A DNA stretch of 64,000 nt from Pseudomonas sp. UBA6562 (GTDB lineage: Bacteria > Pseudomonadota > Gammaproteobacteria > Pseudomonadales > Pseudomonadaceae): assembly GCF_002434265.1 (NCBI RefSeq), contig NZ_DJJS01000003.1:1-64000 (forward strand). The letters run 5' to 3'. This document shows, piece after piece, positions 15,804 through 23,279 of this stretch. Both the position numbers and the translations under genes were made by a program. The notes beneath the pieces were generated by a model. The model had not been told where the DNA came from, made no database searches, and worked only from the letters and a program-made list of their open reading frames with translations. Within the stretch, counting starts at the first letter, position 1; each line of letters opens with the position of its first letter.

Positions 15804-18010
15804 TCCTCCCTGGCAGGGATAGACTGCTCCAGCGGACTGGGCGTGCCCCATCCCGATGGCTTCTGATATGCCCAGGGCCTGACACCACTTTTTTGCAATG
15901 CTGGCATACGCCGCCTGCGCCAGCCAAGTCTGTGCATGATTGCACCGACCCGCATCTGTTCAGGCTTGCCCCAGTGCCCAAAGTCCAAACTGAGCGCATC
16001 CTTTAACAGTTCGCTTCCAGTGACTGTCTCACCGATCTGTGAGGACTCCAGCCAATCAAGAATCGGCCCCTCCCACTCGTCGACCACGAACCGCTCTTCC
16101 TGCTCGCGCGTGAAGAGGTCTTCCTCCTCGCGTGCGACCCACCAGATATCCCCGGCCAAGTAACAGAACACTGCCTCGGCCCATAGCTGGTCACGGACTC
16201 TGCGCAAAGCCTCCAGATCCACTCGAGTACAAGCCACCGGCCAATAACGACGGTTGCCCGTTGCGTCCTTGAGATACTCGTCCTGGTTGGTGGTACCCAC
16301 GAAAACACACTGGCGTGGCACGTCGCTTGTCCTCCGCCCATAGCTCTCGCGATATGTGTCGACGGACGCAGAGAAAAACTGCTTGGCTTTGGTACTTTCC
16401 GCCTTGTTGAAGCTGTCCAGCTCGCCTAGCTCAACAATCCATTTGCCCCTGATCGCCTGGAATGCGTCCTTGTCACCCAAGGTGAACGGCGTGTCCATGA
16501 ACCACTGGCCGCCCAGCACGCTCATGGCCGTGGACTTGCCCGCCCCTTGGGCGCCTTCAAGGATCAGCACGTTGTCAGCCTTGCATCCGGGCTTCATCAC
16601 GCGCGCCACGGCAGAGATCATCCAGCGCTTGCCCACCTTGGCGCTGTAGTCATTCTTGGTGACACCCAGCACCTTGTGCAGCCATATCTCAAGCCTAGGC
16701 GTGCGGTCCCATTCGAGCTTTGCCAGGTACTCGCGGACTGGATGGAAGGCGTTGTCATGGGCAACGACGCTGACAGCCTCGACCACGTTCGACGCTTTGA
16801 CACGAAGGTTGTACTGCTGGGCCAACCACTTCATCACGCGTGTATCATCGATATCGCTCCACTCGCCTGGCTCACCTCCGTAAGGAGCCGCGCGTAACTT
16901 GACGATCTTAGAGCTGAAAGCGCTGTAGCCGATCACGCCGGTCCAGCGTTCGTCATTACTGAGAATGAGTTCGACGTTCTGCATGTGTGCGATGAGAGCG
17001 CCATTTTCAGTCCGGGCCAGCATGTCCTTCCAGCCGCCAGTTGCCGGTGGCTTGATGACCGCCATTACTTGCCGGCGGACAGCTTCCAGCCCCTCGGCGC
17101 AATGCAGGTCGTTGAAGTCAGTCCACTTCGCTTCACGCTCGACCGAGAAGATCGGGGCGACCACCTGACCGCCCACCACCACCGCTGCGTTATTGGCCTT
17201 CTCTTCACCTGGGTTCCAGGGCTCGCCGGTCGGCCTTGTAGTTTTCCAGTCGTCGTCTCTGCAGATGATGATTGGCCGACCAGGGAACCTCTCGCGCATG
17301 TGCTTGGAGACGGTCATAAGGTTGCCGGCGTCGAAGGCAACCGCGACCGCTTGAGAGGTCGCCATGTGCAGGCTTGCGCCAGTCGCGTAGCCCTCACATA
17401 CCAGCACGGGCTCTCCAGGCTCGGGATGCCCCCCTATCATGTGGAATGCACCATCCTTCGCCATGCCATGTGGCCAGTAGGATTTGTCCCTGCCAGTGTC
17501 TTCCTGCACGGCTGGAAAAATCACCTGCAAGCCGACGACGGCATCCTGTGCGTTCTGCATCGGAATCAGCACGGCACCAGACTTCGGGGCATATCGGACG
17601 CCGAAACCGACTACCTGCTTACGATCCAAGTACAAACTGCGCCCTTTGTCTGGCATGCGCTTGAACATCCCGCTGGCGCGGCTGGACGCTCGACGCGCTG
17701 CGTTCGCTGCGATCTCTGCCGCTCGGCGCTTGGCATCGGCCTGGCGGGCGCGCATGACCTCGCGCTCTTCAGCAGTCAGTCCCTTGCCGTCGGTTTTGAT
17801 CTTCTGCGTCTCGCCAAGGCGCCAGTCACCGAAGCTACCAAAAACGAGCGTCTGCCCCTTTTCGGTCAGATGCTCGTGCAGTACATACCAGCCATTCTTT
17901 TCCTTGCCCTTGTCCTGCTCAGTCCGACAACGTGTCAGTTTGCCGAAAACCAGGGGCTGATGGGGCTGCAGTCCATACTCATGCAACTGATCGAGAACCT
18001 TATCCAGCAT
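15794..18010 (-). CDS. Toprim primase / VapE-type helicase for phage replication
   Basis: A 738-residue fusion. The N-terminal half resembles P4 alpha-type primases with a Toprim core (PVLVCEGYATGASLHMAT, then VAFDAGNL and IIICRDDDW). The C-terminal half is a VapE-like P-loop ATPase: Walker A GAQGAGKST, then GKWIVELGELDSF and a sensor-like FVGTTNQDEYLKDATGNRRY. It would prime and unwind phage DNA. The ATG at 18010, preceded by AGGGG, overlaps the 3' end of the zinc-finger gene. Paired repeats about 0.4 kb downstream may be its origin. Confidence 0.93.
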   Translation of the reverse strand: MLDKVLDQLHEYGLQPHQPLVFGKLTRCRTEQDKGKEKNGWYVLHEHLTEKGQTLVFGSFGDWRLGETQKIKTDGKGLTAEEREVMRARQADAKRRAAEIAANAARRASSRASGMFKRMPDKGRSLYLDRKQVVGFGVRYAPKSGAVLIPMQNAQDAVVGLQVIFPAVQEDTGRDKSYWPHGMAKDGAFHMIGGHPEPGEPVLVCEGYATGASLHMATSQAVAVAFDAGNLMTVSKHMRERFPGRPIIICRDDDWKTTRPTGEPWNPGEEKANNAAVVVGGQVVAPIFSVEREAKWTDFNDLHCAEGLEAVRRQVMAVIKPPATGGWKDMLARTENGALIAHMQNVELILSNDERWTGVIGYSAFSSKIVKLRAAPYGGEPGEWSDIDDTRVMKWLAQQYNLRVKASNVVEAVSVVAHDNAFHPVREYLAKLEWDRTPRLEIWLHKVLGVTKNDYSAKVGKRWMISAVARVMKPGCKADNVLILEGAQGAGKSTAMSVLGGQWFMDTPFTLGDKDAFQAIRGKWIVELGELDSFNKAESTKAKQFFSASVDTYRESYGRRTSDVPRQCVFVGTTNQDEYLKDATGNRRYWPVACTRVDLEALRRVRDQLWAEAVFCYLAGDIWWVAREEEDLFTREQEERFVVDEWEGPILDWLESSQIGETVTGSELLKDALSLDFGHWGKPEQMRVGAIMHRLGWRRRRMPALQKSGVRPWAYQKPSGWGTPSPLEQSIPAREECF

Positions 18011-18218
18011 GTCGAGCCCCTGACTTCTCGAAGAAACATTGGCACTCGGCACAGCGAACGCAACCTTTCACGGCGAGCCGCCGCGGCTCGGGGATAGCAT
18101 CGTCACAGTCGAGGCACTCACTGAGCGACTCGCGGACAGGGACCGGCGCTCTGGCTGCTAGCGCGAGATCGAGGTGCCATTGGGCACGGTCGTTTGCAAG
18201 ATCAGCGATATCAGCCAT
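18000..18218 (-). CDS. TraR/DksA-type zinc finger protein
   Basis: A 72-residue protein with an N-terminal helix (MADIADLANDRAQWHLDLAL) and a C4 zinc finger made of ECLDC and, 16 residues on, CAEC. Small TraR/DksA homologues of phages and plasmids bind the RNA polymerase secondary channel and alter promoter choice without ppGpp. The start overlaps the end of the CII-like gene, and its end overlaps the primase start. Confidence 0.85.
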   Translation of the reverse strand: MADIADLANDRAQWHLDLALAARAPVPVRESLSECLDCDDAIPEPRRLAVKGCVRCAECQCFFEKSGARHAG

Positions 18219-18729
18219 GAGTCACACCCCGCGTTGTCTGGTGGACGTATTCAGCGCGGCGGTACATGCCTAGCAAACCTTGAATGCCACGGAACACCTG
18301 CTCCTGCATTTCAGCAAGTTCGCGGTCGCAAACCTTGCCATCGCCGATGCTATGGGCCCATGTTTCGGCCAGTGTGGCGACCTGACGGAAAAACTGAGCC
18401 AAGCCCATCGTCAGAGTCTCAGGTACATCACCGGTGTAGGCGTCAGAAAGCCTTTGCCAGATGGTGTCACCCACCAGGGCATGAACTGAATCAAGAATGC
18501 GAGGATCACGCGTGAGTTCGAGGATCTCCCCGAACTCTTGAATGTTTACGGCATGAGAGGGATGGGTGGGTGAAAGCTTGTGCTGCAACGTGGTGGGATT
18601 GCGGCCGGTGGTAGCGGCAATGGCGGCGGCACCGCCTGGATACTCCCGCACAGCGTGATACAGCGCGAGTTCAAGTGATAGCACCTCCCGCTTTGCGCGG
18701 TCAGTGCAGCTCATGGCGATTCGGCTCAT
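18211..18729 (-). CDS. Phage regulatory protein CII-type (CP76 family)
   Basis: A 172-residue protein of the phage CII/CP76 regulatory family. The N-terminal half has a helix-turn-helix region (YPGGAAAIAATTGRNPTTLQ) followed by the family-like LSPTHPSHAVNIQEFGEIL. The C-terminal half is helical. Its place after the cro-like gene in the leftward operon matches P2/Mu-like Pseudomonas prophages. It probably acts on early promoters or replication. RBS is AAGGA ahead of the ATG at 18729. Confidence 0.85.
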   Translation of the reverse strand: MSRIAMSCTDRAKREVLSLELALYHAVREYPGGAAAIAATTGRNPTTLQHKLSPTHPSHAVNIQEFGEILELTRDPRILDSVHALVGDTIWQRLSDAYTGDVPETLTMGLAQFFRQVATLAETWAHSIGDGKVCDRELAEMQEQVFRGIQGLLGMYRRAEYVHQTTRGVTHG

Positions 18730-18741
18730 GGCGGTGTCCTT

Positions 18742-19026
18742 TCAGGTAGCCAGTGCCTGCGGCGTGCAGTGGTGGTCGCGCCGCATAGCGTTGAGAGAGT
18801 TGGTTGCCGGGCAGCGATAGCTGATACGGCTTCTAACCAAGGAAATCGCTCCTGCGATTGTCCCCGGTATAACGGTCGTCTCCCGTGGTGAGGGAGATTG
18901 ACCCAGGCTCCGTGCCTGGGCGGTGCGAGCAAAGCAGGCCGTTAGTAAAGCCTCAGCCGTCTTTCCGATCCTGCGGCCGCTCAACGGCGTGTGGTGGTGC
19001 CGACTCTTTATGACGATCAACAACAT
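18742..19026 (-). CDS. Possible small leftward gene, uncertain
   Basis: An open frame of 94 codons between the Cro-like and CII-like genes, in the direction of the early operon. The product would be basic and poor in ordinary domain features (KTAEALLTACFARTAQARSL early, ISYRCPATNSLNAMRR late). No clear ribosome-binding site precedes the ATG. The region could instead be an untranslated part of the early transcript or a regulatory RNA. I include it because it fills an otherwise empty 580-base gap. Confidence 0.3.
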   Translation of the reverse strand: MLLIVIKSRHHHTPLSGRRIGKTAEALLTACFARTAQARSLGQSPSPRETTVIPGTIAGAISLVRSRISYRCPATNSLNAMRRDHHCTPQALAT

Positions 19027-19032
19027 CCGCAC

Positions 19033-19312
19033 TGGCTGGTGGCATTAGGTCACAAATCCTGCCAGTGCCTGCTCAAGGTGCCAGTGATAAACTCGCCGCG
19101 TGGCTTGAGAGAGTCACTCAGGAGCAGCCAAAAGCCGCTCCGCTGTCGCCGCTCACTCTGTGGTGGAGAAAGCGGCCTCTGACATCCGTGTCAGGGATCA
19201 CGCGGTCGGGGTAGATGGTTGCAGTGGTGTGCCCATCTCCTCTGGACGCGTCCCGGTTGCACTGTGGTGGTAATGCCGGGGGAAACTGGGCGACCTTCGG
19301 GTCGCCTTTTTT
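19033..19312 (+). ncRNA. Candidate rightward small RNA ending at a strong terminator
   Basis: No gene on the plus strand precedes the terminator at 19289-19312, so something short must be transcribed rightward here, antisense to the leftward early operon. The stretch contains a hairpin CTGACA-TCCG-TGTCAG (19179-19194) and two copies of CTGTGGTGG (near 19158 and 19263). A promoter is not clear; TGATAA at 19085 is a weak -10 candidate. The 5' end given is approximate and the call is inference. Confidence 0.35.
19289..19312 (+). terminator. Rightward Rho-independent terminator
   Basis: A 7-bp stem GGCGACC/GGTCGCC with the stable TTCG tetraloop is followed by six T on the plus strand. It abuts the 3' end of the Cro-like gene, which lies on the other strand. 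It has no T-run in the leftward direction. Confidence 0.85.
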
Positions 19313-19576
19313 CTAGGCGGTACGTTGCTTGATTGGGGAAGCTGATTCTCTTAGCCAAGATGCCTCAAATGGATTGCCCTTGGTTACGGCAGCGCTTGCA
19401 AGCCTCTCGGCATAAGCTGTCTCGCCGGTGTAGTCGGTTCGCGGCAGCGATTGAGCTAGCCGCCACTTGTTCAGCGCCTGGTAGCTTCTGCCGCAAACCT
19501 TTGCAGCAGCGCCGATACCGCCTACCGCTTCAAAAGCGAACGCGATTGCGCTTGGAAAGTCTTCGGGCCGCATCAT
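19313..19576 (-). CDS. Cro-like transcriptional regulator
   Basis: An 87-residue protein with a Cro/YdaS-type helix-turn-helix (GGIGAAAKVCGRSYQALNKW). It is the first gene of the leftward early operon and diverges from the S24 repressor. The ATG at 19576 is six bases after GGAGG. A perfect TATAAT (minus strand, 19614-19609) lies just upstream, inside the cluster of repressor-type palindromes. By analogy it would turn off repressor synthesis during lytic growth. Confidence 0.82.
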   Translation of the reverse strand: MMRPEDFPSAIAFAFEAVGGIGAAAKVCGRSYQALNKWRLAQSLPRTDYTGETAYAERLASAAVTKGNPFEASWLRESASPIKQRTA

Positions 19577-19590
19577 AATCAACCTCCTTT

Positions 19591-19609
19591 TATCAACCCG
19601 GAGTTGATA
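19591..19609. promoter_or_regulatory. Repressor operator, cro side
   Basis: TATCAAC-CCGGA-GTTGATA is a perfect 7-bp inverted repeat with a five-base centre. It overlaps the cro promoter (TATAAT at 19609-19614 on the minus strand) and leaves only a few bases to the cro ribosome-binding site. An extra half-site ATCAAC lies at 19616-19621. Confidence 0.8.
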
Positions 19610-19648
19610 TTATAGATCAACTGACTATTGCGCAAGCTTCGTGCAACC

Positions 19649-19665
19649 ATCAACTCATGGTTGAT
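19649..19665. promoter_or_regulatory. Repressor operator overlapping the repressor start codon
   Basis: ATCAAC-TCATG-GTTGAT is a 6-bp inverted repeat with the same five-base spacing as the cro-side site. The repressor ATG lies in its centre. This would allow autoregulation. No Shine-Dalgarno is seen before the ATG, so the repressor mRNA may be leaderless or weakly translated. Confidence 0.75.
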
Positions 19666-20394
19666 AGAATTAAGCTGCGTGCCGCATTTAGTGCACGTCT
19701 ACACGAAGCGCTTGATGGGGCCGGTGTCAGAGGTCGAGGCCGTGGTGTCGATGTTCAAAAGCACCTCAGAGCGGCAGGCGTCAACAAAACCACTCAGGCG
19801 ATCAGCAAATGGCTGAATGCCGAGGCTATCGCGGAAGCTGACAGCATGGCAGCGCTGTGCAATTGGCTTGGAATCCGGCGCGAGTGGCTGGAGTATGGAG
19901 TGCTTCCCAAAGCTAGGGCCGCGACTGGTGAAGCTTCGTCCAACTCTGAATCAACAGTTGATGACTCGAACGTCCAACAGATCTCTGAGCGGTATGGAAA
20001 GGTGCCACTCATATCGTGGGTCCAAGCCGGGGCATGGTGCGAGGCATTTTCCAACTTTGAGGCATACCAAGCAGACCATTGGCTGTCATGTCCCGTACCA
20101 ATCAGCGAAGCTGGCTATGCACTGAAGGTTCTTGGCGACTCCATGACTAATCCAGGCCCAGGCCGCAGCTATCCCGCTGGCTGCATCATCTTTGTAGATC
20201 CAGAAGTCGAAGCGAACACTGGTGATCGGGTAGTGGCACGCGTGCCACGCACCAACGAGGTCACATTCAAGGTCCTGGTTGCCGATGCTGGACGCCAATT
20301 CCTCAAGCCCATCAATCCTCAGTATCCGATCATTGACATCACTGAGGAAACGCACATCTGCGGCAAGATCGTAGGGTCGTTCATACCTGAGTAA
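19657..20394 (+). CDS. CI/LexA-like phage repressor with S24 autocleavage domain
   Basis: A 245-residue lysogeny repressor. The N-terminal 75 residues carry the DNA-binding region (LRAAGVNKTTQAISKWLNAE). The C-terminal S24 domain shows the Ala-Gly cleavage site in WVQAGAWCE, the catalytic serine in LGDSMTNPG and the catalytic lysine in EVTFKVLV. RecA-stimulated self-cleavage on DNA damage is expected from the family. Palindromes of the TATCAAC/GTTGATA type lie at its start and after its end, so it likely controls both the leftward early operon and the rightward operon. Confidence 0.93.
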   Translation: MVDRIKLRAAFSARLHEALDGAGVRGRGRGVDVQKHLRAAGVNKTTQAISKWLNAEAIAEADSMAALCNWLGIRREWLEYGVLPKARAATGEASSNSESTVDDSNVQQISERYGKVPLISWVQAGAWCEAFSNFEAYQADHWLSCPVPISEAGYALKVLGDSMTNPGPGRSYPAGCIIFVDPEVEANTGDRVVARVPRTNEVTFKVLVADAGRQFLKPINPQYPIIDITEETHICGKIVGSFIPE

Positions 20395-20430
20395 TCTCAA
20401 CCAGATTCCACAACCAATATCAAAATACGG

Positions 20431-20459
20431 TTGACACAAAACAACCAGCGGTTGATATT
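20431..20459 (+). promoter_or_regulatory. Rightward promoter with embedded repressor-like site
   Basis: A perfect -35 TTGACA (20431-20436) is followed after 17 bases by GATATT (20454-20459). CAACC-AGC-GGTTG (20442-20454) lies in the spacer and continues as GTTGATA, the arm found in the operators beside the repressor start. More CAACC/GGTTG half-sites lie at 20411 and 20429. The promoter drives the operon starting at 20495 and should be repressed by the S24 protein. Confidence 0.7.
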
Positions 20460-20460
20460 T

Positions 20461-20488
20461 GCCTCACTCTTCCACCACAGAGTGAGGC
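20461..20488. repeat. Perfect 10-bp inverted repeat in the operon leader
   Basis: GCCTCACTCT and AGAGTGAGGC enclose an eight-base loop TCCACCAC, just downstream of the promoter and seven bases before the first ATG of the operon. It may fold in the mRNA and limit ribosome access, or be a protein site. The word CTCTGTGGTGGA at 19156 is nearly its loop and arm inverted. Confidence 0.55.
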
Positions 20489-20494
20489 TTCACT

Positions 20495-20668
20495 ATGCAC
20501 ACCACTGCTTCTCTGCACGTCCATCCGGCCGCTGCATCACCTGAACTAATCTTCAAAATCCGTCGACTGGCCAAGGATCATGGCTGCGTTTTCGCGCGCT
20601 CGAATCGCGCGCGTTTCTCGGTGGCGCCCTCCCCTACCACGCCTGGTAACGGAGGGTTCGCAGCATGA
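20495..20668 (+). CDS. Small phage protein, first gene of the rightward operon
   Basis: A 57-residue frame starting MHTTASLHVHPAAASPELIF, basic in the second half (KIRRLAKDHGCVFARSNRAR). Its stop overlaps the ATG of the next gene (ATGA), which supports real translation. The ATG follows the hairpin at 20461-20488 and lacks a strong ribosome-binding site. No function recognised. Confidence 0.55.
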   Translation: MHTTASLHVHPAAASPELIFKIRRLAKDHGCVFARSNRARFSVAPSPTTPGNGGFAA

Positions 20669-20976
20669 GCTTTGCAGCCAGCCCAGCCGCTTTGATCCGC
20701 CTGAAGGCCCAGTCGAACCTGAACGGCACGTTCACCCACACCCTGCGCAACCGGATCACTGGTGAAACCGTCACCGCGTTGCTTCAGACCGAGCTTTTCG
20801 ACGAGCAAGTCTGTATAGAGATCCGCATAGGCTTTACCGTGAATCGCCTGACGCTGCGTGCCAACACGACCAGCACCGCAGCGACCCTCGCGCGTCATCT
20901 CGAAGCTATTGCCAACGGCCAGCTCGATACCGCTGAACTCTCACATGCAGATCTGCTGCTCACTCGAGCGGCCTAG
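20665..20976 (+). CDS. Phage protein of unknown function
   Basis: A 103-residue soluble protein. It has a predicted beta-rich middle (LFDEQVCIEIRIGFTVNRLT) and a helical C-terminus (TAATLARHLEAIANGQLDTA). GGAGGG lies about ten bases ahead of its ATG, inside the previous gene. It is the second gene of the repressor-flanked rightward operon. I do not recognise a family. Confidence 0.65.
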   Translation: MSFAASPAALIRLKAQSNLNGTFTHTLRNRITGETVTALLQTELFDEQVCIEIRIGFTVNRLTLRANTTSTAATLARHLEAIANGQLDTAELSHADLLLTRAA

Positions 20977-20984
20977 GAGGATGC

Positions 20985-21269
20985 ATGGAGAGGACGTTGG
21001 CGCAGACTGCAAAAGTGTTTGGCATCTCTCGGAACACCCTGATCCGCAAGATGCGCGAGCAAGGCCTACTGGACGATACAAACCTCCCGCGTTATCGGAC
21101 CCGCGACCGCGAATATCTGCGAGTCAAGGAAGGCAGCTGGTACCACCCAAAGGCAGGCATGCAGTACAGCGAATCAACGCGTGTAAAGCAGGCCGGGATC
21201 ATCTGGCTTGCTGAACGCCTGCAGCTCCAGCTTCCGACTCCCCCAGAAGATCCTCGGTATGCAGCCTAG
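20985..21269 (+). CDS. Phage antirepressor KilA-C-like DNA-binding protein
   Basis: A 94-residue protein with a helix-turn-helix (LAQTAKVFGISRNTLIRKMR) followed by the pattern of the KilA-C/ANT antirepressor domain (GSWYHPKAGMQYSESTRVKQ, then GIIWLAERLQ). A full antirepressor usually carries an additional N-terminal domain that is absent here, so it may be a stand-alone regulator. AGGAGG precedes the ATG by five bases. It overlaps the next gene by eleven bases. Confidence 0.75.
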   Translation: MERTLAQTAKVFGISRNTLIRKMREQGLLDDTNLPRYRTRDREYLRVKEGSWYHPKAGMQYSESTRVKQAGIIWLAERLQLQLPTPPEDPRYAA

Positions 21270-21441
21270 GCAATACGCAGCTCAGATTCTGCAAGTCAGG
21301 AGCCGGGCGGAGCGTAATGCAGCGCTCCAGAACGTTCCTGAGGCCTGGCGGGATCTGGTGCGCAAGCACTGCGAAATCAGCTGGAACCACCCGTCACGCA
21401 ACAAGCTCAGGCAGAGCCATCAACCTAATGAGCAACCTTGA
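21259..21441 (+). CDS. Small phage protein of unknown function
   Basis: A 60-residue protein beginning MQPRQYAAQILQVRSRAERN and containing VPEAWRDLVRKHCEISW, a pattern I recall from short Pseudomonas phage proteins next to KilA-C-like genes. It is basic and helical. Its start lies inside the end of the preceding gene and its end overlaps the PrtN-like gene by fourteen bases, so the three are probably translationally linked. Confidence 0.6.
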   Translation: MQPRQYAAQILQVRSRAERNAALQNVPEAWRDLVRKHCEISWNHPSRNKLRQSHQPNEQP

Positions 21442-21742
21442 CCAACTGGCGCTGCGACTCCCGCATGCGCCCGATGCAAGCACCGTGGAATTGCTGTACC
21501 GAACCTTCGGCGACGTGCTTATCCCGCTCGACAAAGTGCGCGTGCAGTACTTCCGAAACCTCAACGAGGACACCTTCGCTGAGCAGTTGAAGGTCGGCCG
21601 AATCAGCCTGCCAGTCACCACATTGGACAGTAGTCAAAAAGCGCCGAAGTTCGCCCACATCCGGCATGTCGCTGCACTCATCGATAGCAGGGCTTACCTA
21701 GCGGATGAAAAGCAATCTCGGCAGCTCGAGCAAGAAAAGTAG
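21428..21742 (+). CDS. PrtN-like pyocin-activator family protein, copy 1
   Basis: A 104-residue member of the PrtN activator family. Family-like features are the N-terminal helix (STVELLYRTFGDVLIPLDKV) and, in the core, LKVGRISLPVTTLDSSQKAP followed by HIRHVAALID. PrtN of P. aeruginosa turns on pyocin genes after DNA damage; prophage-borne relatives are less well known. The ATG at 21428 gives the family N-terminus; a longer frame upstream is a shadow of the previous gene. A second copy lies at 23004. Confidence 0.8.
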   Translation: MSNLDQLALRLPHAPDASTVELLYRTFGDVLIPLDKVRVQYFRNLNEDTFAEQLKVGRISLPVTTLDSSQKAPKFAHIRHVAALIDSRAYLADEKQSRQLEQEK

Positions 21743-21799
21743 TAACAGCCCCAGCAAGGGCCGCCACCACCGGCCCGCATACCACAAGGAGTAATACCC

Positions 21800-22723
21800 A
21801 TGACCACACAACAGGTCATCGTCCTCATTGTCATCAGCATCTTCACAGTCGGGCTGTGTGCCTACACCTATTTTGTAGGCAGAAAAACAGGCCGACACCC
21901 CCACCAACGCGGCTTGCATTTCGATATCCAATCGAGCGATGCCAAACGCCGTACCACCTTGGGGATACCACCACAAGACTTGACCCCGGAGGGAAGCGGG
22001 CACGCGACAGCACAGGACGACATTGAGGCCACTCCCGCTTCGCTCCGTGAAGCCTGTCATGTCGACGCACAAAAAACAAAGAGCTTCTGCTGCCAAGCAG
22101 CAGGCATTATTCACCCCTCCAGCAACTCTGCCGAGGCACTGATACCCCACGAAAAGCTGCGCGAGGCAGCGCCTGCTAAAGGAACGCTGATCGCTGAAAA
22201 TCGCCCGCACGCGCAGCCTGTCGAGGGGTATACGAACCCGTCCGCCGTCAGCCGCATCGTCGCTGTAATGGAAGCGAGACTTGTTGAGCAAGCCGGTACC
22301 TATGCCGCCTCAGAGCATATGGCACAGGTGATTGAAGCCGCCCTGCAGCAAGCCGGATTCCTGAGCCCAATCGACGAGTCTTGGCAGGTTATGCATGCCC
22401 AGCTGGACGAATCGCTAGTCAACCTCGAGGCCGAACAGCCCGAGCATCACACTGTCGCCAACCTCAAGCGCACCATCACTGAGCTTGAGAAACGCATCAT
22501 GTCCTACACCGGTCTGGCGGTGGCGCGAGCGGACTTCGACACACTGGTTAGCGCATGCGAGACGCTTAAGTTAGCTTTGCGAACTTGGTCGCAGATGAAA
22601 GGGGCGGAAGCCTGGGTCAGGCGTGCAGAGCAGCAGGCCACTGACTTGCGCGGACTCGCGCTTCGAGTGCAGAGCGAAATCAGGAATGGAATCGCTACTA
22701 CCGAAACAGGAGAAGCCGCATGA
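21800..22723 (+). CDS. Membrane-anchored helical phage protein of unknown function
   Basis: A 307-residue protein. An N-terminal membrane segment (VIVLIVISIFTVGLCAYTYF) is followed by a low-complexity, probably disordered region to about residue 130, and then a long helical, coiled-coil-prone C-terminus (TVANLKRTITELEKRIMSY and WVRRAEQQATDLRGLALRVQ). The topology suggests a single-pass inner-membrane protein with a cytoplasmic helical domain. It lies between the two PrtN-like genes, with ACAAGGAG before its ATG. Superinfection exclusion is possible, but nothing in the sequence proves it. Confidence 0.7.
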   Translation: MTTQQVIVLIVISIFTVGLCAYTYFVGRKTGRHPHQRGLHFDIQSSDAKRRTTLGIPPQDLTPEGSGHATAQDDIEATPASLREACHVDAQKTKSFCCQAAGIIHPSSNSAEALIPHEKLREAAPAKGTLIAENRPHAQPVEGYTNPSAVSRIVAVMEARLVEQAGTYAASEHMAQVIEAALQQAGFLSPIDESWQVMHAQLDESLVNLEAEQPEHHTVANLKRTITELEKRIMSYTGLAVARADFDTLVSACETLKLALRTWSQMKGAEAWVRRAEQQATDLRGLALRVQSEIRNGIATTETGEAA

Positions 22724-23007
22724 GCCATTCCAACGCGCAATTATCCTACATCGAATCCGTAACATTCACTGCGGAGTCATTAGCCTGCGCAATTGGAACA
22801 GTGAGTGGCTATGGGGAATTTGCACCAGAGTTAATTGCAGAAGAAGTTTTCCAGCAGCTTGCCCAGGTTATCGGTCAAGCAGTGGATCGCTCTTCCTCAA
22901 CGGTTTGGCTAAGTCGTTCGGGCGTCTACTCAAGCAAGCTCGAAGCTGTAAGGAATGGCGAGCAGCAGGTCGCGCCCGCTGTAATTGCCAGGAGGGTACC
23001 GCGATGA
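22720..23007 (+). CDS. Phage protein of unknown function
   Basis: A 95-residue soluble protein starting MSHSNAQLSYIESVTFTAES. The ATG overlaps the previous stop (ATGA) and its own stop overlaps the second PrtN-like gene (ATGA), so the three genes form a tight translational unit. The segment FAPELIAEEVFQQLAQVIGQ is helical. No known domain recognised. Confidence 0.65.
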   Translation: MSHSNAQLSYIESVTFTAESLACAIGTVSGYGEFAPELIAEEVFQQLAQVIGQAVDRSSSTVWLSRSGVYSSKLEAVRNGEQQVAPAVIARRVPR

Positions 23008-23279
23008 ATACCGCTTTCGTGCTTATGGCTCAGTACAACGGCCAAGCGATCATCTCACTAGAGCGTGTCTGCGGTGACTATTTCACTCACCTCACGCCCG
23101 ATATGTTTCAACGTAAGGTGCTGACCGGAAAGATCAAACTGCCAATCACTCGACTCGAACCAAGTCAGAAGAGCGCCAGAGGAATCCATATATCGGACTT
23201 GGCTCAGTATCTGGATCAGCAGCGAGATGCCGCACGGAAAGAGTATGCGCAGTTGAATAGAATTCTAGGCGCAGGCTAA
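23004..23279 (+). CDS. PrtN-like pyocin-activator family protein, copy 2
   Basis: A 91-residue protein with the same core as copy 1: LVQYN-type start (LMAQYNGQAIISLERVCGDY), then MFQRKVLTGKIKLPITRLEP, SQKSARGIHISDLAQYLDQQ. GGAGGG stands eight bases before the ATG. It is clearly diverged from copy 1, so the pair is not a recent duplication. It ends the rightward operon. Confidence 0.82.
   Translation: MNTAFVLMAQYNGQAIISLERVCGDYFTHLTPDMFQRKVLTGKIKLPITRLEPSQKSARGIHISDLAQYLDQQRDAARKEYAQLNRILGAG

Noticed and set aside
18726..18932. Second minus-strand frame between the Cro-like and CII-like genes
   Set aside because: Overlaps the other candidate frame and the CII-like start, no ribosome-binding site, unnatural composition.
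19950..19962. ATCAACAGTTGAT inside the repressor gene as a further operator
   Set aside because: Arms match but the centre is one base instead of five, and it lies mid-gene without a promoter.
20495..23279. Complete pyocin locus suggested by the PrtN-like genes
   Set aside because: No prtR partner or pyocin structural genes follow; the head and terminase genes of the same element show a real phage.
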